This document shows positions 11,151 through 23,689 of a stretch of 64,000 nt of DNA, in pieces. The position numbers and the translations under genes are program-made. The notes below the pieces were generated by a model. That model was not told the DNA's origin, made no database searches, and saw only the letters and a list, made by a program, of their open reading frames with translations. Source of the stretch: Lamellibrachia satsuma (lineage: Eukaryota; Annelida; Polychaeta; Sabellida; Siboglinidae); contig BSQZ01000072.1 in the NCBI GenBank assembly GCA_033239005.1, positions 417,501-481,500 on the forward strand, in the 5' to 3' direction. Numbering within the stretch: position 1 is the first letter of the stretch; every line of letters begins with the position of its first letter.

Positions 11151-12000
11151 GACCAATCTTCCTGTCCTTCTCGCCGTTAAAAGTTTCGATTTAACAGACC
11201 TCCCTTTATGAAGAAATAACTCGATGTCGAACGTCTTTTCTATCATTGTTTCGTTTTATGCTATCTCGGAGGGTGTTTTACGGATCAAGTCTCTTCTAAC
11301 TACAACGCCGCTACACCCGCTCTCCCTATGTACATTAAACGGACTCTCATTCAGATGACCCTGTAACACCGGTAAACTGGTAGGGATGTGGCTACACACA
11401 CCCTACAATTGAAAAAAACTTCATCCACACTTCATTGCTACATTGGTGACCAGGTCTCCCAAACGGCAATACAAGAGTTAGCAGCAACATGTTTTGGGCC
11501 CCAAGGCTTTCCAGGTGAGAACTGGCGTGGTATACAGATCCTTTATCAGGGCATAGTTTTCATCACGATTTGACAGATCAACGAAGATTCACAGTTCCGT
11601 GAATCCACAGGAATACACTGATATATTATCACGGTGATGATATACCGGGGTGTGTTCCAATTCGTTACCTCAATATGTGGACCCAACCTCACTGTCGTAT
11701 AGGGTCGGCTTGCCCACCAAGCGATGCAGCAACTAAAGGGACGACGAACGAAAGGGCGTCACACGGAGCAGTCACACGTGATGTCAGCGGAAGTGTCAGC
11801 GTCATACGAAGTAGTATCGTAGCGTGATGTGGTGGCGACACACGAATTCTTCCCTCTCGACTGCTGTTGATATTTCATCATCAAGCACTGCTGCACCCTT
11901 TCCACTACGATGACGCCAATACATCATGTACATATCAGCCCTCCCAACAAAACATCCCCATAAATCCAACTTCCTCTTCCCTGCATGATTGCTGAACTAA
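11150..12000. other. Probable remainder of the gypsy element or unclassified sequence
   Basis: No intact frame. A short codon-like stretch (KGRSVKSK on the minus strand near 11190) continues the gypsy remnant for a while. Beyond about 11250 I recognise nothing. Confidence 0.3.
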
Positions 12001-12351
12001 CGTGTTACTTGTCATCCTCCAGCAATTTCGACATCCCTATCCCCTGCTTCCCATTACCGGTAGATTCACTAACATAATTATCTGCTCAACCCGTGTCTGC
12101 TTAGCACTTCTAACTAACTGCCTGTATTTCCTAACTATAGCAATTGTACCCTCCCTCTCTGCTTTGTTAGCCTCCACTTGTACTAAAATAGAACCTCCCT
12201 TGCCCGGACCCAAACTTTTGTTCACCCTCTCTCTGATAGCCTCTATTTTTACCCCTGGAAAACAAACCACAACGTCTTCCCCCGTGCTTAGTGCTTTGTC
12301 CTGATTATCGAATCCCAACACTCTCGCTCTCATCCTCACCTCCTCTAGCAC
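12001..12351 (-). mobile_element. CR1-type ORF1 fragment: esterase (SGNH-like) domain
   Basis: The minus-strand frame of 104 codons includes EDVVVCFPGVKIEAIRERVN and a following V-Q-V-E-A-N-K segment at the position of the G-x-N-D block of SGNH hydrolases, here degraded. ORF1 proteins of CR1-group retrotransposons are known to combine a PHD finger with an esterase domain, and a PHD-like finger sits just upstream at 12671-12910. The catalytic residues appear lost. Confidence 0.6.
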
Positions 12352-12469
12352 TACCTCAGATTAGCTTTCGGGTTGGATCCCTTCCGTTACATTTTGTCCC
12401 GCAGTCGTGTCACCTGGTAGGCTGTTGTACATCTACCTCTCGCCCATCAACATGTCACCTTTCCCTCCC

Positions 12470-12910
12470 GTCTCCTAGCAATATTGCGCTCCTGGTGATT
12501 CCCCCCCCGTCTCGTTCGTTCCCATCGTCTTCCCTCCCGGTCCCTTGCGCCCCGTCTCTTCCCGTCCTGTCTCCTTCCGCTCTGTCACCTTACCTCCTCT
12601 CAGCCTCAGCCTCTTCCCAGGCTGAGGTGAGCTTTCCCTATCATCTCTCTCGTCACCTCCCCCCACTGTATCATCCACTGTCCCCTACCGGAACAACAGG
12701 CACAACCCACCTCTTCCCTTCCCACCAGTGAAACAACACATCTAGTCCCTTCATCTTCGCACATCCCGTACACTCAAAACTAAAAATATCCGCCTGAACT
12801 TCAGCCCAGGTCTTCTCACACCCGGACTTGACGAAGTCTACCCAGTTGCTACAACTCCCACAAACTACAAGCCTGGTGGCATTTTCCTGCCATTTGGACG
12901 GCGCCATCAC
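12470..12910 (-). mobile_element. CR1-type ORF1 fragment: PHD-like zinc finger and basic linker
   Basis: The minus strand from ATG 12910 reads MMAPSKWQENATRLVVCGSC and then C...C-x2-C spacing to FECTGC, a PHD-like finger. A G/E/R-rich linker follows in another frame (12678-12475). Together with 12001-12351 this reconstructs PHD - linker - esterase, the known layout of CR1 ORF1 proteins, broken by at least two frameshifts. Confidence 0.6.
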
Positions 12911-13480
12911 AGCATTTAAATTGTGTTTGATTATTGTTGTTTATGGTGTTTTCATCTTTCTACGTTAGCTTTGAATAAGGCTGTTTTTGTGTCCAAAAGA
13001 ACTCTTTATTTCTAAGTAATTAAATAACTGGATTACTTAGGTTTTAATTTAATGTTGACGATAATATACTTGCTAACTGTGTTCTATGTACTAAGCTCGC
13101 ATAAGCCAAAAAAAGCCTACTACGTAGCGAATACGCAGAACACTGTGCAAACAAAACAAAAGGACTCGGTGTATTTCAACTTACGCTAAAATCCATTCGA
13201 TTATAGATACTTGGCTAACAAAAGCATAACACGTTTTTATACCTTTGACAGTGAGTGACAGTAGTCTGAGGGTGGTGTTAGTTTTTTTAACATAAAACAT
13301 TTTGCTTTGTCTGGTATCATACATGTGTATAGCTTCGGTTGGTTTAAAGAATGTTTGAACACGACCATTTTAAGAATGATTATTTGCTTTATAGAGTATA
13401 ATCATAATCTTGTATGTAACTAAATCATGAAATTTAAGAATTTATGAGTTATGGAAAAATACAGATGTATGATCATGGTA
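12911..13480. other. No recognised gene
   Basis: AT-rich spacer between two retroelement remnants; no domain or repeat seen. Confidence 0.4.
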
Positions 13481-15800
13481 ATTTAGGTTTTAAATAATCC
13501 ATATAGCTTTTTTCTGTAACACAAATAGTTTCTTTAGTCTGGATTGATACGTATTTCCACATATCTCACAGCAATATGACATATGTGGTTCAACAAGTGA
13601 TTGATATAATGTGTGTAACGTTTGACAATCAAGAACACGCATAGTTTTATACAAAACTGCTATGCTTTTTAATACTTTTGTTTCAACCATTTTTATATGT
13701 TCTCTTCATGTTAGGTTTTCATCAATAATTACTCCAAGGAATTTTGTATGTCAAATGTTTGTTCCATTAAAAACTATATGCACATCTATTCTAGGTGGTT
13801 TTTTATTGTTAAGCATTATACAATTTGTTTTGTTCACATTGAGCGATAATTTGTTCGCTCTGAACCATAGGCCTAGTTGTTTTAGTTCGTTGCTAACGAC
13901 ATTGGTTACATCATCAATATTATTAGCCGAGTGAAAAATTTAGTATCATCTGCAAATAGAATAATATGATGTAGTTTGGAAACATCGGACATGTCATTTA
14001 TGTACAAGATAAATAGTAATGGGCCAAGGATTGATCCTTGCGGGATTCCACACTTGATTTCCTTGAATTCTGAGTTACTATTATTGTAGGATACATATTG
14101 TCTACCGTTGGATAATTAACTTTTTATCCATTCCAGAGCTAAACCCCTTATTCCATAGCATTGCAATTTACGTAGCAATATGTTGTGGCCAACGATGTCG
14201 AAAGCTTTTTTAGATCGATAAAGACACTAATCGTACTTTGGGATTTATCCATTGCAGAAGTAACCTTTTCGACAAATTCAGTTAGAACTAGTGAAGTCGA
14301 ATGATTACGTCTGAAGCCATACTGCCCGTCTGACAGTATGTGTTGTGCTTCAATGAAAGATGTTAGCCTTTTGATGAATATTTGTTCAAGTATGTTTTGA
14401 AAATTGGGATAAAAGAGATATAGGTCTATAATTAGAAAATTTAAAACGATCACCTGACTTAAATACAGGAATGATGTTTGCCAATTTCATATCATTTGGA
14501 AATGATCCGCAGATCAATGATCTATTAAAAACGTGGGTTAGCGGTTCTACAATTTGTTTTATTACATGCTTAATTGTTTCCATGCTGATCTCATCGTGTC
14601 CGTATGAAGGTTTACTTTTGCACCCAGATACAATGTCAAGTACTTCTTGCTCAGTAACTGGGTGTATATACATTGATTGTGATACGTTACTTTTTACGAA
14701 GTCAGTGAGCTTTGTTTCCGGGCAGGGTTCTATAAGGTTTGATAAATTGGTACTTATGTCAACAAAGAATTTGTTGAAATGGTTAGCTATTTCTTTACTT
14801 TCTAATACTACTCGATTTTCACCAACACGAAATTCGTTGGAATATTTTGTTTCAGATTTTCTTTTACCTATTATGTTGTTAAGAATTTTCCAAGTCTCTC
14901 TTGTGTTAGTTTTACAATCTTCGAGTTTTTTCTGTAATAATTCTTCTTTTCTAGACATAAAAGTTTTGTTAACTTGTTTTTGTACTTTTTGTAGCGACTT
15001 TCTGTTAATTCTGACCTATCTTTTAGAAACGCTAAGTACAGGTTATTTTTCTTTATGCAGGCATTTTTAGCCCTCTTGTTAACCAAGGTTTATCATTCCG
15101 TTTTGTTTTTCCCAGTTTATATCTTTTATGTCGTGCTCAAGTCTGTTTAATGAATCTTCATCTAATTTTCTTTTCTATTTAACTGTTGGATCTTCATGAT
15201 TAACCACATTAGTGCTGTTGTCACACAGAACGAAAATTGGCATATGGTCTGCAGCATCGCTTAAAACAATGCCGCACACTTTGTTTCTACACAGCTCAGA
15301 ACAGAAAATGTTATATATTATAGTAGCACTCGTGCCTCTTATTCGTGTTGGTGATCAAGGGATATAACCCAGAGCTAAACATTTCATCAAGGAAATATTT
15401 TGTTTCAGCTAGCTCTTCGCAGTGAAATAGATCTATGTTGTAATCACCACATATGTGTACAATTTTACTGGTGAGATTTCCCAGTATGAATGAGAGATTG
15501 TCAATCTATTTGCTGATACTGGTATTCGGCGCTCTATACATACAACCGACATTGATTTTTTCGTGTTTACTAACCTGTAACTCGATAAAGATGCTTTCAA
15601 AACAGTCATTAGCAGCATACGAAATGTTCCTTAGACAAACATCAGAAGACTGACAATTGTTAAGCAGAGATTCACACATAGATATGGCAACACCACCACA
15701 TTGCATTGTTTCTGGAATTACAGTCCTTGTTGGAGCTATTGAGCGGAAAACAATATAACCCCTAGGTTATTCCGTGAAAGTTGTGTTAGCATAAGAATTA
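13480..15800 (-). mobile_element. Jockey/CR1-clade LINE, endonuclease plus RT, near full length
   Basis: Minus-strand pieces in order: an APE-type endonuclease segment (15706-15200, with KINVGCMYRAPNTSISK), the RT fingers (14958-14386, including SNYRPISLLSQFSKH), the palm start with SDGQYGFRRNHSTS (14340) and FIDLKK, GIPQGSILGPLLFILY (about 14045), an F-A-D-D catalytic block near 13950, and a C-terminal part at 13690-13490. Stops and frameshifts separate these, so it is inactive. Its sequence differs from the multi-copy CR1-like family elsewhere in the window. Confidence 0.85.
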
Positions 15801-15869
15801 GCATTATTTTTCACATGTATTCTAGGAATGTTTCAAGTAATTTTTGTGTATAACATGTCATGGTAGGTT

Positions 15870-17080
15870 AATATTTGCCAAATTTAAGATCGATCGAATT
15901 CTAGCGAAAAAATAGGAATAGCGCGGGCGATTTCGGAATCCTGATTTTGCCCACACTGTAAAAAATCAACCTACTATCAAAATATTAACGTGTACACAGT
16001 AATGCGAAAAACAAGAGTTTCATGTTAAAAAAACATAATCGGCTCGATATTGCCAATATTTGACCTCCCAGTGAAGGGTCGGAAGTGTTTTATTTTGCAT
16101 GGCTCCATGAAACCACATAAAACGTTGATGTTTTTGTCTGCCAAATAACTATTATTTTGCAAGCCGCCTTCACTATACCTCAATGCAATATTTTAAGATA
16201 GTTCAATCACCACTTTCCGAGGCAGTGGGCTATAATGGTAACCTTCGGTTCCACTAGGTAATGGTTCCTTTGTAGGGCTAAAGGTGTCATTCAAAATATA
16301 TCTATGTCAATCTACCAAATCAGATTGCACGTCTACAATACATAGATTATTCCAGCGACCTGCGAAGGGACGAATAACTTCGAAGAATCCACAAGAATGG
16401 CCGAGAATATGAACATACACCTACATGTCATGATAACATATCTTAATGCGAACTAACGCAGATAAAAAAACACATTCACACATCGAATCAATACGGAACA
16501 ATGCACCGATTTTCAGTATGTTATTTCTTGCATTGAAAGAAACTTTTATATTCACTCCTCATTGGCAGTTCACTGATGTGTCGTGACAAAATTAATAAAG
16601 GTATAATGCGTTTGTGGCTGTATTTGAAAGGACAGAGGCAATATACCAATTTGAATTAAAACATTAGCCTCGGGATTAATGTATTATGTCATTCCAACCC
16701 ACATCACGTGGTTATTAGCAACACACATCACATGGCTAATTAATAAATAGTTGTCTTATTTGCATTAAACATACTGAACAGCATAATTTTGTTCTATGTT
16801 AACATCCTTTACATATGCACCGTCTGTGTTGTAAATAGTTCCGCACCATCGCACCATATAAGGTAAGCCCTCATAGAATTCATTAAAAAAAATGTAGTAA
16901 TGTGTAGCAACAACCTAATTTTATAACACCTTCTCTGGCGTTGAAATTTTACCTAAACCATACATTGATACATATTTCGAACACACCGCAAAGGTTGTAT
17001 TGAGTAAGAGAAGAAGCTCGCATTCAAGCGCATGACATTTACTTCAGTTCATTTACTACAGAGAAATCACACCAACAAGT
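15870..17080. other. No recognised gene
   Basis: AT-rich sequence downstream of TSP1 gene C (minus strand). Further exons of gene C could lie here, but I found no convincing acceptor-plus-frame. Confidence 0.35.
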
Positions 17081-17122
17081 ATGTCGCTTCTTTGTAAGCG
17101 TGACTCAGATTATTCTACTTAC

Positions 17123-17405
17123 TATGGCTGCAACACGTTCCCCAGTACTCGTCCTGGCAGTCGCAGTATCCGGATCTGGGAATACCTCCATTGTGGCAGA
17201 CCAGTCTGTTGCACGGTTGTGTTTGCCTTGACCTGGAACCACACCGCCGACTGTACCAATACGTACACGTTCGAGTACGGCTCCGCACGCCTGAATTACC
17301 ACACGGACGACTGCATGCGCTCCACGGTGACCAGTTAGTCCAAGAGTATGAAGGTGACAGTCGAACAGTCAACAAGATGGTCAACAGCAGCCAATAAGTC
17401 AGCAT
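17123..17405 (-). CDS. TSP1 plus EGF-like secreted protein, gene C, first coding exon
   Basis: I choose the ATG at 17405 because it opens directly into a signal peptide (MLTYWLLLTILLTVRLS); an upstream in-frame ATG at 17432 adds nine less hydrophobic residues. A TSP1 repeat follows at once (WTNWSPWSACSRPCGNSG), then SRQTQPCNRLVCHNGG and an EGF-like end with DEYWGTCC. The exon ends at GTAAGT in phase 1, the same position and phase as gene A. Unlike gene A it lacks the basic RSRRRR stretch and has extra aromatic residues inside the TSP1 loop. It probably is an extracellular recognition or adhesion protein. The next exon was not found. Confidence 0.75.
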
Positions 17406-17694
17406 TGTACAGTTTGCTACGGCAAGCAGCAAATACGCTGGCTCGGAATCTGAAAGACTTAATAACTACACGGATATCGTAGTGACAGTTCGTGATACAC
17501 GCTTCGCTGATTTGTTGTTTGACCAGCCAATGCCAGTATCGGGAAGTCAGGTGTCACTAACTGCGCCTTGGAACGTGTATTCGTGCTCAACGTAGGTTCT
17601 ATGTACACTTTCATCGGCAGTGGCATGTGTTAAGGGGTCCATTTTAATAATTTTTTCTTCCTTCTATCATTGTAATCACGGGTGGATAATTTGG

Positions 17695-17865
17695 ATTAAT
17701 TTTAAGATAATGTATGCGGACGACCTGGCAGTGGTGGCTGATGAAAGAATATAACTTCAGGGACATCAGAATAGAAAGGCACAGTATTTTCCGCCGAAGT
17801 TAGGCTTCCGAACTTGGCGAGGACGGATGTGTTGTGGATAGATGCAAACTGGTAGATACACACAT
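17695..17865 (+). mobile_element. RT palm fragment (YADD motif)
   Basis: The plus strand reads FKIMYADDLAVVADE, then a stop and a further RT-like stretch. Y-A-D-D is the RT catalytic motif, and the following V-V-A-D-E resembles RTE-type RTs. It is an isolated fragment of at most about 170 bp. Confidence 0.55.
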
Positions 17866-18715
17866 AAGGAATGATGAATAAACATCTTAATTGTATTAAT
17901 TGGGTAATTTAGGTGCAAACGTCGTTGACTTCATGACAAGTCTGTACAATGGAGGTTAGTTCCAAACAGCTGTTGCAGTATAAAAACAGTGGAAGGAAAC
18001 ATCTGAATTAAACAGTAAAGAAAGCTTTCTTGGTTATATTCGCTGTGTGAGTTGGAAAAACTGGCATTGACAAATTTATATTCTTAAATATTTGGTAGAA
18101 TGTTGACTGATGTCATGTGGCGGTATTCAGTGGGTATGTGGGAACCCTGACATGAAAAAAACTAAAGGAAAATGATTAGTAAACAATTGTTCAGATAATG
18201 AGCAGGGTGAAGAAGGAACTTATATGAAGGCTGGATTATTTGCCACAATGTTTCAGATAGAAGAAGATAGGAAACGTTGGTCTGGAACAAAGTAGGATAA
18301 GAAGAACACCGATGTAATATGAAGGATGTGTGAAGAGGGACCACGAAAATCGGCTTGCTTCATAATTTGGAAGAGGAGACAAAATAAGAAATGAAATATA
18401 TCATTGAGTGCAAACCAAGACTGCTTGCGAAATATAACTTGATGGACTATGCTACATACGGTAAATACATCTTATCCTCCATAACTCCTCAACGTACCGA
18501 TCGATGTTTATGACTGATTTGTTAAACTTACTAGAAACTCTCTAACACTTTTGTTTTGGTGCACTGTTGAGTTGGGTTTCCTGGTGAGTTTAGCGCAATG
18601 TTAGTTTTTTATTGTATTAAACACAACGTGTTAATAAAAGTACCCACGGTTTTAAAATGCTAACACAGTTATTTCTCATTAAACCTGATACTACGACTAC
18701 AACTCGGTATACGGC
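17866..18715. other. No recognised gene
   Basis: No exon, domain or repeat seen. Confidence 0.35.
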
Positions 18716-18716
18716 T

Positions 18717-19203
18717 AAGACTAGGGCTACGGCCACGGCCACTGCTACTGTGACAAACACTGCAACTGTCACTGCCACAGTCATTGACACTACCGCTGCC
18801 ACTGCCAAAACCACTGTAACTGCCATAGCCACAACCACAGCCACTGCAACTGCAGCTGACACTGCCACAACCAGTGACACAATCACTGCCACTGCCACTG
18901 CCATAGCTACTGACATAGACACTGCCACAGCCACTGACACTGCCACAACCACTGACACAGTCAATGCCCCTGCCATTGCTACAGCCACTGACGCAGTCAC
19001 TGCCACAGTCACTGCCACAGCCACAGCCACAGCCACTGCCACAGCCACTGCCACAGCCACTGCCACAGTCACTGCCACAGCCACTGCGACAGTCACAGCC
19101 ACTGCCACTGCCACTGCCACAGCCACAGCCACAGCCACAGCCACAGCCACTGCAACAGCCACTGCCACAGCCACTGCCACTGTCACAGCCATTGCCACAA
19201 TAT
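18717..19203. repeat. Hexanucleotide array (ACTGCC/ACAGCC)n
   Basis: A near-continuous array of ACTGCC and ACAGCC hexamers, purest on the right side. Open frames of Ala/Thr or Ala/Val repeats on both strands are by-products. It is the reverse complement in composition of the array at 19985-20968. Confidence 0.95.
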
Positions 19204-19984
19204 TAATATTATTGTTAACATTATTGCTATTTTATTATTATTAATATTAGTGTTATTGTTATCAAGCAGTAGCATTGGCAGAAGTAGCAGCAGCAGTTAT
19301 AACGCTAGTTGTAGTAGTAGTTGTAGTGATTGCGTAAAATATAACGGTCATCGTAATTACTGTGTTAGCGATAGCGTTGTGTAGAGGAATTTATCAGCTG
19401 ACGTGTTGACTGCGATTAAGAAGTACACATTGACATAGGCGTGGGAAATGTTTTTCTCTTTTGTTCGTTTGAACATATATCCACGATAAACGTTAATTAC
19501 ACATTGACACGTTGGTCACACCAAACACTGTATATGCATTGCAGTGTCGTGCCCGCTGGATGTGCACGGAATAATCACATAATCAATGTCGATAACACAA
19601 CAATGGAATAAAAGAATCTCGCTGACACGAACGTCAACGTTTTTTCGTAAGTCACGACCTCCTTATCCGTGTGTGCAAGCGGCTCGACATATCAACAGTT
19701 AATTATACACACTGCACTTGTACCAGATCATTTCCGTAGCGAATGATCTGTAGTAACATCGTTGCATCGTTGGTACAACAAGATATTTAATGCAAACTCA
19801 ATGATTACGTTAACTGGAGCCCATTCGCAAACTATGTCGACGTGATGGCAATGGTTTCTAAATTCGTTGTACATCTCCTGTTGGTATATTCAGGTGTTCA
19901 GAGCGTCCAGGTTCCTTAAAAATATATGACGCTGTTAAAGAATCTAAACAGAGGACATCAATTTGGTCTGCACCATATGGTTAT
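19204..19984. other. Spacer between two inverted hexamer arrays
   Basis: Contains 'ctgcgattaagaagtacacattgaca' near 19410, related to 23955 and 27298. No gene recognised. Confidence 0.4.
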
Positions 19985-20968
19985 ATGGCAGTAACTGTGG
20001 CAGTGGCAGTGGCAGTGGAATTGACTGTGGCAGTGGCAGTGGCTGTGGCAGTGGCAGTGACTGTGGCAGTGGCTGTGCAGTGGCAGTGGCAGTGATTGTG
20101 GCAGTGCATTGGCAGTGCAGTGATTGTGGCAGTGACAATGACAATGGCAGTGGCTGTGGCTGTGGCAGTGGCAGTGGCAGTGACTGTGGCAGTTACAGTG
20201 ACTGTGGCACTGGCTGTGGCAGCTGCAGTGGCAATGGCAGTGACTGTGGCAGTGGCTGTGCAGTGGCAGTGAATGTGGCAATGGCAGTGGCAGTGGCAGC
20301 GGCTGTGGCAGTGGCAGTGGCTGTGGCAGTGGCAGTGGCAGTGACTGTGGCAGTGGTAGTGGTAGTGGCTGTGGCAATGGCTGTGGCAGTGGCAGTGGCA
20401 GTGGCAGTGGCAGTGGCAGTGGCAGTGGCAGTAGCGGTGGCAGCGGATATGGCTATGGCTGTGGCAGTGGCAGTGGCAGTGGTTGTGTCTGTGGTTGTGG
20501 CTGTGGCTGTGATAATGGCTGTGGCAGCGGCTGTGGCAGTGGCAGTGGCTGTGGCTGTGGCTGTGGCAGTGGCAGTGGCAGTGGCAGTGGCAGTGGCAGT
20601 TGTTGTGGTAGTGGTAGTGACTGTGACTCTGGTAGTGGCAGTGGCTGTGGCTGTGACAGTGGCTGTGGCTGTGGCTGTGGCAGTGACTGTGACTGTGGCT
20701 GTGGCTGTGACTGTGGCAGTGGCTGTAGCAGTGGTTATGGCTGTTGTTTTTGCTGTGGTAGTGGATGTGACTGTGACAATGGCTGTGGCAGTGGCAGTGG
20801 CAGTGGCAGTGGCAGTGGCAGTGGCAGTGGCAGTGGCAGTGGCAGTGGCAGTGGCAGTGGCAGTGGCAGATGCTATGGCTACGGCTGTGGCAGTTACTGT
20901 GGCAGTGGCTGTGGCAGTGGCAGGGGCAGTGGCAGTGGCACTGGCAGTGGCAGTGGCAGTGGCTGTGG
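19985..20968. repeat. Hexanucleotide array (GGCAGT/GGCTGT)n
   Basis: About 980 bp of GGCAGT and GGCTGT hexamers, with pure GGCAGT runs at 20390-20430 and 20785-20868. On the plus strand it gives Gly-Ser-Cys or Ala-Val frames that switch with indels, so coding is unlikely. It is inverted relative to 18717-19203, with a spacer of about 780 bp. Confidence 0.95.
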
Positions 20969-20984
20969 TATTAATAATAATAAC

Positions 20985-21530
20985 TATTGAAAAGCAGCAA
21001 TTGTCACACAAAATAAGGTACATTTATAAAAAATACTATTACTCTTGTCGCTATTAACTATAATTGATTAATAGGTATACGTGCACATTTCCCCTCAGAA
21101 GTAGTGCATTATCATTACGGTTGCTTACAATGTGGATTCTTTAAAAAGTTATGCTAACGGATATCTTAGTGGGAACTACAGCTCATGTAGTACACGCTAC
21201 AAAAAGCAGTTTCGCGTAAAAACATTCACTCCAGCTTTGCTCCTAATTGCAGTATCGCATAGCAAAGTGCCACTTTTCGAGGCACCCGGTCGTAATTGTC
21301 ACATACGGTATCACTGAAAAGGGTTGCTCTGTCGGAAGGTATGGATCAGTTCACAATGCAACAATATATGGCTACAATTCCGTCAATAACAATTGTTCCG
21401 GCATACAATGAAGGGGCATCAATGAAAATCTAAATTTCATGAAACTGCTTAATGTGAACTCACGCAGATACAAACATACACATGCTAACACATATATACA
21501 AACATACACATGCTAACACATATATACAAA
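20985..21530. repeat. Duplicated non-coding block, copy 1
   Basis: Matches 24345-24840 at many short blocks, e.g. 'tgctcctaattgcagtatcg', 'tgccacttttcgaggca' and 'ttaatgtgaactcacgcaga'. No frame is conserved between the two copies, so it is probably not coding. Confidence 0.75.
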
Positions 21531-21599
21531 CATACACATGCTAACACATATATGTACACGCACTCACGCCCACGCGCATATCCACTCATATCTCTATAA

Positions 21600-21770
21600 A
21601 TGCTCACACACACACGCACACACACGCACGTTCACGCACCACGAACACACACGCATGCACGCACAGACGCACACACGCACACACATACGCACCCACACGC
21701 GCGCGCACACACACACACACTCACACTTAAAACACACACACGCACTTACACACGCACTCGTGCACGAGCA

Positions 21771-21802
<32 letters not shown>

Positions 21803-21839
21803 CACACATATTTTGTTTGTGCATACATGCGTGTGTCTG

Positions 21840-21871
<32 letters not shown>

Positions 21872-21906
21872 TGCGCGCGTGTGTGCGTGCGTGCGTGCGT
21901 GTGGTG
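21600..21906. repeat. (CA)n block followed by (GT/GTGC)n block
   Basis: A CA/CG-rich block (21600-21812) is followed after about 20 bp by a GT/GTGC block (21830-21906). The two are complementary in composition and could pair as a hairpin. Confidence 0.85.
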
Positions 21907-22202
21907 AGTGCATGTGTAAGCAGTTTCGTAAAATTTAGATTTTCATTAATTTCATAAATTAATTGTTATATTATGGATTGATCCATTTCTTTCGATAAAG
22001 CAACATATATAATCAAGTGGAAGCCATTGTATGCATATTAGTAGTCAAACATTGCTTAGCTACTGCGGCGCTGATAAACCGCATAGCTTTCTTGAAATGT
22101 CACTAACAATTTGAGTGATCGGTTTGTTCTGCATGGAACATGAAGAATCACGTACTTGTGAGGCAAACAAGGGATTTGCTTGATACGTTCACTGTAGTCA
22201 AG

Positions 22203-22740
22203 CTAACTGCGCAGTAGTAGTAGTGGATGTAGTAACAGTAGTAGCAGCAGCAGTAGCAATATCGTACGTAACGTCAGTAGCTTCAATAGCGGCAGCACTG
22301 GCAGTAACAGGAGTAATATTATTGGTATCAGTAACAATAGTAGAATCAGCAGTATCAGTAATATCAGTTGTAGCAGTAGCAGATGTTCTAAATGTAGTAG
22401 CAGCAGTAGCAATAGCATATGTAGTGTCAGTAGCATCATTAGAGGCCGTAATGGCATTAGTAGAAATATTATCATTAGTATCAGTAGTAACAGAATTAAC
22501 AGTAGTAGCAACGGTAGCAACAGTAGCGGCAGCAGCGGCAGTAGTAGCAGTAGCATTATTGGTATTGTTGGTAATATTAATATCAGTATTATCAGTAGTA
22601 GCTCTAGCAGCAGCAGTAACGTTATCATATGTAGCGCCAGTAGCCCCAGATGAAGCAGTAGTAGGATTATTATAATTGGTATCAGTAGTAATATCAGTAT
22701 CAGTAGAATCAGTAGTATCAGTAATAGCAGCAGTACTATG
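22203..22740. repeat. Degenerate AGT/AGC trinucleotide array
   Basis: About 540 bp of AGT and AGC triplets interrupted by other codon-like triplets. All but the TAG frame stay open for about 150 codons (Ser-rich or Val/Ala-rich on +, Thr-rich or Leu-rich on -). A Ser frame without ATG runs from 22206 to about 22652. This openness follows from composition. Confidence 0.85.
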
Positions 22741-22744
22741 AGTG

Positions 22745-23400
22745 ATGGCCACTTGTCAGACTGATAACATACATACGTAATATTGAAAAGAACCCGAATT
22801 ATATTCCACGTCCGCTTGTTTATCGAGCATGTCCAACAGGAACTCGCCGTATGAACTGTGATATGTTAATTGAAGACAATTGAGCATCAGTGAAATTTAC
22901 GATATTTTTATAAATGCGCGACATTTAATTGTCAGTTTGTGACATGCCTAGTTTCTACGCTCGAATCGTAAGTAAAACTAGACCATGTCGAATGGTGAAC
23001 CCTGGGACTTGGGATTTGACTTGAAATTCAGAGAGATGAATATATTCTTGACTTGGACTTGGAGACCATTGACTTGAGATTTTAATTGACTTGCTGGTCA
23101 GTGACCCGATACTTGACCTAATTTGCCAGTTTATGATTTGCAAACAGTCTGTATACGTTCCATATTTTCGAGTAGTCGGTGCATTGCTCGTAGACCTTCA
23201 TAGTTTTGCTTGTAGATATGTTTAATTGTAGTTTATGTCCAGACGCCCAGAACAACAGGATATCCGAATATAAGATGTAAGAGTTAAATAAAATCGTCAC
23301 GCACGCCAACAATTTGGTGAACTTTGGGGATGGACAACAGTTAATGTAAACAGTCAGTTAGAGTAAACTATCGTCGGGTGACGCAAACCGCAAATCCAAC
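22745..23400. other. No recognised gene
   Basis: Nothing recognised, apart from a short 'gacttg'-rich stretch at 23000-23100. Confidence 0.35.
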
Positions 23401-23424
23401 TATGTGATTGTGTACCATACGCTG

Positions 23425-23600
23425 CAGTAATAATCACATGCAACTCGCTCACACAAGAAAGATTGTCGTGACGATGGCGTTCTGACCCGTGACCTATTGG
23501 ATTGTTGTGCAATCGACATTGATCATCTGATTGATCCAACACATCAATTTGACACACCACTGCAATGCAGATGAAATGCTTCGGTCTGACCAACAAGTCT
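23425..23600. repeat. Block related to the TSP1-gene flank
   Basis: Short matches in the same order with 7940-8150: 'ctcgctcacaca', 'gatcatctgatt' and 'atgcttcggt-tgacca'. This suggests the 23-kb unit and the TSP1 units share ancestry. The simple-repeat arrays that follow are, however, of opposite strand composition. Confidence 0.45.
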
Positions 23601-23689
23601 ATAATGATGGTTTAACGCGGACATGTGTTCAAACTAACTAACGATCATAATATTTCCCAGGCCTAAGTCAATGGGTACGTCGTAATAGG

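Noticed and set aside
14471..15070. 199-codon plus-strand frame
   Set aside because: Antisense of the LINE RT on the minus strand.
18617..21057. Ala/Val-, Thr/Ala- and Gly/Ser-rich frames up to 364 codons
   Set aside because: Products of hexamer arrays; several frames on both strands are open at once and the amino-acid type switches at each indel.
22198..22752. Overlapping Val/Ala-, Leu- and Thr-rich frames
   Set aside because: Explained by the AGT/AGC triplet array, which leaves all but the TAG frame open.
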